DNA of 64,000 nucleotides. It comes from Hypholoma sublateritium FD-334 SS-4. Taxonomy: Eukaryota; Basidiomycota; Agaricomycetes; Agaricales; Strophariaceae. The notes beneath the pieces are model-generated. The model searched no databases. It saw only the letters and a list, made by a program, of their open reading frames with translations, and was not told where the DNA came from. The number at the start of each line of letters is the position of its first letter. Position 1 is the first letter of the stretch. The stretch lies in the NCBI GenBank assembly GCA_000827495.1, contig KN817538.1, positions 186,001 through 250,000 on the forward strand, in the 5' to 3' direction. The position numbers and the translations under genes were made by a program. Shown in pieces: positions 37,215-46,088 of this stretch.

Positions 37215-38670
37215 TCAATGATACCGCATATTGAGGCGCGCTAAAGCAGTTTCAAGCGGCACGCTGAATCGGTTCAAAAATGGTTAGTCAAGACAGGTTT
37301 CAGCAGGGTGAATATTCTCACCTAGTCTCGTACCAATACCGTGGGTGGGTTGCTTAATTGAGCCTATATTCTCACCCAGATTTGGGATGGCCTCCTGGGT
37401 TTTCTGGGCCGTCGACTTTGTCACCGCGGTATTTCTTAAGTGTGCGTAGAAAAAATGCATCCATGTCACTGGATTTTCGGTCAGCATGCAACACTACACC
37501 GCAGCAGTAGATTGCAAAATACCTCGTCCCATCTGACGCTTCGTTCAAGGACAGCATGTGGTGCCAGAAGTGCACCCTCACAAGACGGGCTTCCTGGGGG
37601 GATAGCGTATATCTAAACTTCAGCTCGCGCACAGCCATGACCGTGGTTTTCATAAAAGGGAGAGCATTTCTGGACAAGACCATGCTCCACGAGTTTCCCT
37701 CTACGAAACTATCCGGGAGCTCGAGTGCTGGGTGCACGCGAAGCGTCCAGCACGCGCGGTCGCCGACGTGCCGCTTATCGAAAAGGAACACATTCTGAAC
37801 TTGTTTCCGGATGGAGGACTCGTTAATCATGGACCAGCCACGGAGGGTGTATTTGTGCGCAGCGGCGTCGCGATTCCCATCGCCTTCCCGATAGCAGCGC
37901 AGTGACCTCCGTTCTTCAAAGGTTGCCTTGGGGAAGAACGAATACGCTTTGTCATGGGCAATAACGTTCATTACACACGCTGGACGAATGAGGCATGAGT
38001 GATGCTAGTAGTATAGGGTATAGAAGGACGCCGGACATACTGGAGTGAAAGTCGAGAATGCACTGCAAAGGGCAGATCAACGACGTGATCAGTTGGATTG
38101 TGCGCTGTGGGTGCCTCTTTTCAAAATTGAGGACAAGGGAAGACTTGAAGTAGTCCTGTCCCGCAAAAATACTAATGGCCCCCGGGTGCGGGGTGGGTTC
38201 TTGCTCAGGGGGGTTGGCAGCAAATGCGGCGTTCAGCGTCGCCATGTCGGCCGAATCGGAGAGGGGCGTGTACTTGTACCCAATTTTCACCAGCCAGTTT
38301 GTAAGGGTGCGGACAAAGCGATGCTCGACATACACGTCGAGGTCGGAGTCGGGGTATGTGTCGCGATCGAAGAACTGTACCGCCGTGGACCCAGATATGA
38401 GGGCGCCAGTGAGATGCTGCAGCTCGCGGAAGCGGATGATCTCTGCAGGGGTGAAGTAGCGAGATAGTAATCTATCCACGCGGAAGGCGCGCTTCATATA
38501 GTCCTGGACGATGGAATGGGCTGTTTTGCACGTTCGTGAGTAGCGCAGCAGCGAGCCCGGCGATAGTGCATCCAAGAGGCTATCATCGATGGTCTCTGGT
38601 CTATGTAACCGTCACTGGTCAAACTCAGAAGACATCAATAAGAGGGATCTTACAATGTGAGTATCGGCAT
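37215..38670 (-). CDS. F-box-like / nucleotidyltransferase-like protein, copy 3
   Basis: Intact paralogue. Exons (minus): 38670-38654, 38600-38041, 37979-37523, 37468-37376 and 37263-37215; introns 53, 61, 54 and 112 nt; 391 residues. MPILT plus LPETIDDSLLDALSPGSL gives the F-box-like start, then SRTCKTAHSIVQDYM, GSTAVQFFDRDTYP with DSDLDVYVEHRF, and LNFEKRHPQRTIQLITS. Position three of the transferase triad appears to be Gln (IQLI) rather than Asp. The second half has CVMNVIAHDKAYSFFP, YTLRGWSM, RHVGDRACWTLRVHPALELP and LRTLKKYRGD. The third intron is 54 nt without a stop, so its retention keeps the frame. The last intron leads to the conserved ending VPLETALARLNMRYH. If it is retained, translation stops one codon past the junction, after KSG. 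Confidence 0.85.
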
Positions 38671-39050
38671 TTTCTGGCGTAGGTCCTGATCAAAAGATGG
38701 GAAGATGATAAGGGCAGGAAAAAAAGAAGGCAGCGGGCGCTAATTCTCAACGCACTGATGCACACCATCATGTGATTGGGCGAGGCGTGTGCTTAGACTG
38801 GTGGCCACTCTATGTACGAGGAATGCTTCAATTGCCTCAGGTGAATGCGATCCTCGTATGAGAGCCGGCTTGTGCCGTAATTTGTGCTATGGTGCGCACC
38901 TGGGCCGAGCTAAAGGGAACGAATCTAGCTGTATCACTTTCAGTCCAAATGTTATGACATTGAAATACCTATTCAGTTGAGATTGCTCAATCATACTTAT
39001 ACATCCCACTTCAATCCAAACCTACGCATCCGACGTGTCTATAAGGCCTG
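38671..39050. other. Intergenic between F-box copies 3 and 4
   Basis: 380 bases with the copy 3 promoter (ATCATGTGAT at 38767-38776) and the 3' flank of copy 4. No other gene seen. Confidence 0.6.
38767..38776. promoter_or_regulatory. ATCATGTGAT word, copy 3 promoter
   Basis: One-base variant of the copy 2 palindrome, 97 bases upstream of the copy 3 ATG, preceded by the same GGGCGC-containing context. Confidence 0.5.
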
Positions 39051-40499
39051 TTACACATCAACATTTTTGAATCTGGGAAGAGCGCGGAAACGATAGCGTA
39101 TATTGAGGCGCGCGAAAGCCGTTTCGAGTGGTACGCTGGATCCGTTGGGCAGTGGTTAGTCACAGCAGCAGCTTTGGCGCGGAAAATATGCTCACTAGGA
39201 TTGGGAGAGGACTTCCGGCTTTTCTGCATCTTTGTCTTCGTCGCCGCGATTTCTCTTAAGAGCGCGCAAATAATCTGTGTCCATGTCACTGTATTGTTTG
39301 AGCGCGCGACGCCACACAACGGAATAGATGCATACCTCGTCTCGCCCGACGACTCCTTCAAAGACAGCATGTCGTCCCAGATGCGCCTCCTCACGATAGC
39401 AGCCTCCCTGGGGTACAATGTATAGCTGAACTTCAGCACCGGAGCGGTCATGATCGTGCTTTTCATCACGGGGAAGGTGCGATCAATGCGTAACAACGCG
39501 TCCGCGTTCCACGAGTTGGCCTCTACGTGCCCGCGAGGGAGCTCAAGCACTGGGTGTACGCGGAGCGTCCAGCACGCGCGGTCGCCGACGTACCGCATGC
39601 CGAAGGGTAAAACGTCCTCGGGGTACTGGGTATGGGACAGGTTGATCAAGGACCATCCGCGGAGGGTATATTTGCGCGAGGCGAGCTCGCGACTTGCATC
39701 GCTTTCCCGGTAGCAGCGCAGGGACAGCCGTTCTTCGAACGTCGCCTTGGGGAAGAATGAATAGGCCTTGTCGTGGGCGATGATGTTCATAACGCACGCT
39801 GGAGGAATTGGAAATGAGCGATATTATTGATGTGGTATAGATGGGCACCAGGGCCCGGACCTACTGGAGTGGAAAGCGAGGATGGATTGCAAAGGGCATG
39901 TGAGCGACGTCATCAACTGGATTGTACACTGCGAGTCCCTCTTTTTGAAATTGAGGACAAGCGAAGACTTGGCGTAGCCTTGTTTCGAAAAGATAACATC
40001 GTCTACGGGTTGCGGGATGGAGTCCAGATCATTTAGTTCAGGGGGGTTCGCAGCAAACGCGGCGTCCAGCGTCGCCATGTTCCTCGATTGAGAGAGAGGT
40101 GTGTACTTGTACCCAACTTCCACCAGCCATTCTGCAAGGACGCGGGAAAACTTGTGTTCAACATACACGTCGAGGTCAGAGTCGGGGTATGTGTCGCGAT
40201 CGAAGAACTGCACCGCCGTAGATCCGGATATGAGGGCGCCAGTGAGGTACTGCAGCTCGCGGAAGCGGATGATCTCTGCAGTGTTGAAGTAGCGAGAGAG
40301 TAGCCTATCCACGCAGAAGGCGTGTTTCATGTACTCCTGGACGATGGAATAAGCGGTTGAGCACGTTTCCGAGTAACGCAGTAGCTCGCGCGGCGATAGT
40401 GCATCTAAGAGGCGATCGTCGATGGCATCTGGTCTGCGCAACCGTCACTCATACTCAAAAGACATCAGGAGGGAAATCTTACAATGCGAGTAGCGACAT
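39051..40499 (-). CDS. F-box-like / nucleotidyltransferase-like protein, copy 4
   Basis: Intact paralogue. Exons (minus): 40499-40483, 40433-39865, 39798-39336, 39288-39196 and 39135-39051; introns 49, 66, 47 and 60 nt; 408 residues. MSLLA plus LPDAIDDRLLDALSPREL forms the F-box-like start. GSTAVQFFDRDTYP and DSDLDVYVEHKF give the transferase-like motif, followed by LNFKKRDSQCTIQLMTS. After the second intron come CVMNIIAHDKAYSFFP, YTLRGWSLI, RYVGDRACWTLRVHPVLELP and YLRALKRNRGDEDKDAEK. The last intron begins inside a TA|G codon, so unspliced message stops there (SQS end). Spliced message continues to VPLETAFARLNIRYRFRALP. Exons 2-4 closely resemble copies 2 and 3; copy 1 is more distant. Confidence 0.85.
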
Positions 40500-41268
40500 T
40501 TTCCGCTAAATGGTCCTGATTGAAGAGCGGAAGGATGATAAGAAGGATGGTTCAACCTCTTGCATGGGCGCACTTCATCATGTGATTGACCGATAGATGC
40601 CGAATGATATAGAAATCATGGATATTGGAAGCTGAGGCCTGAGGCTCGAAGGTGCGTAGTTGGGACTAGCAGAGCCTGACGATTTACTTTCGTACTCGAA
40701 GCAACACGCACGGCGATAGGACCTACGGCCCGAATTAAAACCAGCGTCCAGAAATAAGCCGACAAGATACTCACCTCTCTGCGCATGCAACAGCACATAT
40801 TGATAGATTTTCCACGGAGTATCGCCTATGATCCAATCGAAATGCAATTCGATCTGTATGATGCAAAAATAAGCGCCCTGAATCAATCGCCTAGAAAAAC
40901 CCGAGTTAATTTTCAACAGAACCGAAAGTCTCAGTAAATTCGCTCTGAAGCGCTGGAAATGTAATCCCCAGTGAAGCCCGCAAATACCTGGGATGCCATT
41001 TCATTTGAATCGAATTCCGGAGCGCGCCGTTCGTGTTTCTTTGCAAGCAATGGAGTCTCCCTGCTCGTTTTGTTGCTTGACTGATGGCATCGACGCGTCT
41101 TGTAAATGAGAAGACCAAGTAAATCACACAGAAAGCGAGGATTCGGAATCACAGTCGAGAGGACTTCTTCGGTCTACTCAAGCTCATACCGCTTCCGTGA
41201 CATCCGCGTGAAATCCTGGATAACGCTCCGGTTCTATTGCAACAACTTGAACGATGCATACATGAAAT
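40500..41268. other. Intergenic between F-box copy 4 and ATP18
   Basis: 769 bases, no gene seen. It contains the copy 4 promoter word at 40577-40586. The remainder would hold the 3' flank of ATP18. Confidence 0.55.
40577..40586. promoter_or_regulatory. ATCATGTGAT word, copy 4 promoter
   Basis: Same word as before copy 3, 78 bases upstream of the copy 4 ATG, and one base from the palindrome before copy 2. Confidence 0.5.
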
Positions 41269-41570
41269 CTAGTGTAAGGAAGACTTGGCGAGTTCGGCGG
41301 CGTAGGGGTTGCGGGGATCGTTGCGCCACTCGGCGGCTGCAGGGCCCAGGTTAGAACACGGACGTTGAATGACGGGTTCGACACACACATTTGACGCCAG
41401 AGTCCTGCGCCTTGGCCACAAGGTACATGGTAAGGGTGCCTGCGACCATGAAGGGCCACAAAGGCTTAGCCACCTACGTAGTGCGTTCACTGTCAGCTCG
41501 GTGCAGCGGCCAGCATGGCGAAAAAAAGACGTGCGGGTGTGGACCATTTGCGCAATCCCAAGAATGCCAT
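41269..41570 (-). CDS. ATP18: Mitochondrial ATP synthase subunit J (i/j)
   Basis: Small single-helix subunit of the Fo part of mitochondrial F1Fo-ATP synthase in the inner membrane. Exons (minus): 41570-41535, 41473-41389 and 41336-41269; introns 61 and 52 nt; 62 residues. MAFLGLRKWSTP is the conserved start. It is followed by VAKPLWPFMVAGTLTMYLVA, a proline-led membrane helix, then KAQDSGVKSAEWRNDPRNPY, the matrix or intermembrane tail typical of Atp18. The first intron only works with a GC-AG border (donor GCACGT); the available GT sites break the frame. The second intron has an ordinary GTGTGT donor. The gene is divergent from VPS11, with 354 bases between the start codons. Too short for a domain search to be decisive, but the whole length fits the family. 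Confidence 0.88.
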
Positions 41571-41924
41571 TGCTTTTCTGAGTATCTGATTCGGTCAGTA
41601 CGTTGCGGGCGGCGATGAGCTAGGCCGACGTACGAGGTAGGAGGATGTAGTTGGTTGTCGGGCAGGACCGTTTGCGCTGGTGACCTGGGATTTATGGTAG
41701 CGTGGGAGTAACTTACTAATTTTGGACGATGCATACCGATGGGGTGACGAGCTCGCCTCCTCCTGCACTCGCCCCGGTGTGGCCTGCTTTTCTGTGTACG
41801 CGCGTCTGACTCGCATATCTAATTTCTTAGCAGGGCCCGCTGCTAGAAACACCCTCAAAGCTGCAGGAATCGGATTCACACCTAATCCTACCCATTGCGT
41901 ATGACGCGAGGTTGCACTTGAAAT
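41571..41924. promoter_or_regulatory. Shared intergenic region between ATP18 and VPS11
   Basis: 354 bases between divergent start codons, so probably a bidirectional promoter (inference from position). I see no clear TATA box. Short frames here have no domain. Confidence 0.55.
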
Positions 41925-44900
41925 ATGTCGTCGTCATTAGGGTCTTTGGCCGCCAAAGTAGCCAACATTAACGGAGCTTCAACATCTGTAGCAATACCAG
42001 CGGTGAATACTAACTTTCATAGGACGATGCGCATGACTGACTGACTGTGCAGTGGCGGCAATTCACATTCTTCGATGCAGTGCCGGTCAAAGATGTACAT
42101 GACTTGGACAGTACGCCTGACATATTCAAGGTACGTGTCATATTTTATGTCCAGAGCTTTCAAGGTTTAACGAGACATTCAGTCTACGCCAGAGATCTCA
42201 ACAGTTACGAGTTCATCCGTCGGAGTCCTCGTCGCCGATATTCATGGAAGCATACACCTCTTGAACCGCGAGTTCGAATCGGTGAATAGTTGGATTGCCC
42301 ATGTCGGCGGGCGGGTCACACATATGGTGGAAAAGAAGGGCGTTTTAATCACTCTAGGGGTTAGTGTCAAAATGTCAACACAAGTGTACGAAATGCTGAT
42401 CTATCAATAGGAAGAAGACTCTGTTCGCTCTCCTCTTCTCAAAATATGGGATCTGCAAGCAAAGGACAAGAAAACAGGCGCACCAAATCTTCTCCGGTCG
42501 ACGAAAGTGCAACTCAATAACCGCCCACATCCCGTATGTTATCTTAGATGCGCGTGTTGCGTTAGGTTGACTCAATTTGATGCCCCAGGTCACCACAGTT
42601 GCTCTTTCCTCCACACTTTCCCATCTTGCTATCGGGCTGGGAGACGGCACAGTGATACTATACCGCCACCTCGACCAATCTCTCGCTTCGTCCACGTCTC
42701 TGACGGCCCTCCCTAAAGCACGGACAATCCACGAGTCGGTAACAGAGCCTATCACCGGGCTGGGATTCCGCGAACCGCTGGACGACGATGCGTTGTCCGC
42801 CGACGCCGACGGCGCCGCCACCGCAAACGGGAGCAGCTCAAATAACAACGCGTATTACCTCTTCATCGTAACCACGAACAGGGTGCTGGCATACCAGGCC
42901 TCGGGGCGGAACAGCGGTGGTCCGGCGATCGTGGTGGATGAAATTGGCTCAGGGCTGGGGTGCGCGACGATGGACTGGCGGTATCGCAATATGGCGGTGG
43001 CGAGGGACGAAGCGATCTATCTGTGCGGCATTGACGGAAGGGGGGCATGCTTCGCGTATGAAGGTAAATTCCTAGCTGTGCCGTGTATATTTGTCTACTT
43101 ACTAAAACCTGACTAGGCCACAAGTCATCTATCCACACACACCTCAACTACCTAGTCATCATTTCGCCGCCGTTCTTCCCGTCCGCGACGTCTGCGTCCG
43201 CGACGGTGCGCAATCTCGTTGCCCGCCAGCCCAGCGCGACGGAGACAGATGTGACGAAGGTCACCGTATTCGACGCGGAGAACAAGCTCGTCGCATACTC
43301 CGGCACGTTCAAGCAAGGCGTCAGAGAGGTCTTCTCGCAATGGGGCATGGTATATGTTCTGTCCACAGACGGAAAGGTACGCCTTCTCCCCTACTTGTCA
43401 ATTTTGCGTCCAGTCTCATACGAAGTAGCTCGTATGCCTACAAGAAAAATCGACGGCGGCGAAACTTGACATGCTGTATCGCAAATCGCTGTATCTCCTC
43501 GCACTGAACTTGGCAGCGACGCAGAAGCTTGACGACTCGAGCGTGGCTGATATCCATCGGCAGTACGGAGACCACCTGTACGCGAAGGGCGACTGGGATG
43601 GTGCGATGGCTCAATATGTGCAGACCATTGGGCATCTACAGCCCAGCTATGTGATTCGCAAGGTGCGCTCTTAATTCAGCTTTGCTCAGAATTAATCCCT
43701 TAGACTTCTCTACTCAGTACCTAGATGCGCAACGGATACACAGTCTAGTCACCTACCTCCAAGAGCTGCACTCAATGGGCCTCGCCAACGCAGACCACAC
43801 GACCCTACTGCTCAACACGTACACCAAGCTCAAGGACGTCGCGCGGCTAGACAGCTTCATCAAGACGGAGTCGCGCGGCAGGGGTAACGCGGGCGAGGAG
43901 CAGGAGCTGCCGTTCGACCTGGTCACTGCGATCCGCGTGTGTCGCCAGGCGGGATACTTCGAGCATGCGAGCTACCTTGCGAAGAAGTACGAGCGCCACG
44001 AGGATTACCTGCGCATCCAGATTGAGGATGCGGGCAACTACGCCGAAGCGCTCGCGTATCTACGGAAGTTGGGGCCTGAAGCGGTGTGTGCTATCTGCCC
44101 ATGCAATACATATTTTTTCCTAAAACTGTGATCTGTCTAGGCGGAGAGCAATCTAGCGAGATATGGCCGGGCACTGCTGCAGGCTCTGCCGGAAGAGACC
44201 ACGCAGCTCCTCATCGATCTGTGCACGACCACCGGCCCCCTGGACAACCCTCCAGACTCCGCTTCGGTGGTCACATCCCCTACCGCGCCCAAGCCACAGG
44301 CCGCCGGCCCGTCTTACCTCTCCTACCTCGCGCTGAACCGCGGCGCAACAGCAGCCACTGTCGTATCATCCGACACGGCCACACCACCCTCGCCGTCGAT
44401 CAAGACGGTCCGCGCAGACAACGCCTCGCGCCGTGCCGACTCTGTGTACGACGGAACCATCACCGCGTCGGCGGCGGTGTCCGCGCCCCCGACGCCCCCA
44501 CCAGCGACCACCACCGGCTCAATACGCGGGCAGCCCGCGTCCGCCGCGCCCATAGCCCCACCCGTCAAGCGCCTCTCGCCGCGCCTCTACTTCCCGCACT
44601 TCGTCGACCACATGGGCCAGTTCGTCGTGTTCCTCGAGACCGTCGCGCTGCGGCGCTGGGGGCAGAGCGTCGACGACCAGGCGCCCGGTTCGATAGGGCT
44701 ATACAGCGACCGCGCGAGCGTCGCGCCGACGGTGGAGGACGCCGGCGTGCCTGCAGTGGACCCTGTGGATGCGGATCGGCAGGATCAGATCGCGGTGTGG
44801 AACACGTTGCTCGAGCTATACCTGACGCTGCCGCTCGCGCACGGGCCGCCCGCGGCGCGCACACAGTTCGACGAGGGCGTCATGCGCGACAAGGCGCTGC

Positions 44901-45842
44901 GGGTCCTGCGGAGCGGCACGGTGCCGGTCGACGCGACGCACGCGCTCGTGCTGTGCTCGACGTTCGGGTTCACGCCCGGGCTCGTGCTGCTGTGGGAGCG
45001 CATGGGGATGTGCGAGGACGTGCTGCGCTTCTGGATGGACCGCCACCGCGCGGGCGGCGCGGGGGCCACGGGCGCGTCGGCGAAGGTTGTCGAGCAGCTG
45101 ATGATGTACGGCGCAGAGCACCCGCAACTGTACCCGCTTGTGCTTAGATTCTTGACATCGACGCCCGAGCTGCTCGCGCGCCACCGCGAGGATGTAAAAG
45201 GCATCCTGGAGTACATTGATGAGGAGGCGCTGATCCCGCCTCTAGGCGTGATCCAGGTGCTCAGCCGTAACGGCGTGGCGAGCGTAGGGCTGGTGAAGGA
45301 GTGGCTGGTGAAGCGGATCAAGGAGAGCCGCGCCGAGATTCGAAATGTGGGTATTTTTTCTTCGTGCAAGGTTTTGCCTGTTTTGCGGTGGACTGATAGA
45401 TTTGCAGGACCAGGAACTGACGAAGTCGTACCGCCTGGAGACCGCCGCGCGCCTCAAGCAAGTGCAGGAGCTGACCTCGACGGAGGAGCCGCGCGTGTTC
45501 CACGTCACGCGCTGCACGACGTGCCTTGGCCAACTGGACCTCCCGAGTGTACATTTCATGTGCAACCATTCGTACCACCAACGGTCAGACATTTTATTAT
45601 TGTCCTTTGTTGTATGCGGGCTTACGGTGTGTTTGGCCAGGTGCATCGCAGAGAACGAAACGGAGTGCCCGGCGTGCGTGCGCGAGCACGCTGTCATCCG
45701 CGAGATCCGTCAGACGAATGAGCGGCTGGCTGAGCAGCATGATGTATTTTTGTCGGAGGTGCAGGACGGGGGCGTTGAGGCGGTCGCTTCGGCGTATGGG
45801 CGCGGGCTGCTAAATGCCTCGCGGCTGGAGGAGGCTGTTTAA
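41925..45842 (+). CDS. VPS11: Vps11, core subunit of the HOPS and CORVET tethering complexes
   Basis: Vps11 (Pep5) is a core class C subunit that tethers endosomes and vacuoles before membrane fusion. Exons: 41925-42002, 42053-42130, 42183-42359, 42411-42533, 42589-43063, 43117-43376, 43429-43662, 43718-44083, 44141-45346, 45408-45583 and 45641-45842; introns 50-61 nt; 1124 residues, near the usual size. WRQFTFFD opens the N-terminal beta-propeller. LDMLYRKSLYLLALNLA, YGDHLYAKGDWDGAMAQYVQ and EDYLRIQIEDAGNYAEALAY mark the alpha-solenoid (clathrin repeat). A Ser/Thr/Pro-rich insert of about 100 residues interrupts it near 44255-44570. The C-terminal RING-H2 is CTTCLGQLDLPSVHFMCNHS, then YHQRC and ECPAC. 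One intron splits the RING between Arg codon bases. Confidence 0.94.
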
Positions 45843-46088
45843 TTGGACATTCTATTTTACTCACTAAATACCCTGTGGAAATTTACTTCCTGTTACCATT
45901 GGTCTCTATTTTATCTTTGTTAGCGGGGAAAGCGCAAATACACGTTTTGACGGCCCTTGCATTGTTTGTGTTTAGTCGAGGCGGCTTCGAAACAAAAACA
46001 AGGGCTCCATCACCGCGCCGATCTTCTTCCTCCGTAACCTCATCGCCGTTCCTCAGCGTGTTTACCGTTCGTCGTTTCGATTCTCGGC

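Noticed and set aside
44086..45147. 353-codon frame overlapping VPS11 exon 9
   Set aside because: Arginine/alanine-rich alternative frame; the VPS11 frame joins flanking exons and leads to the RING domain.
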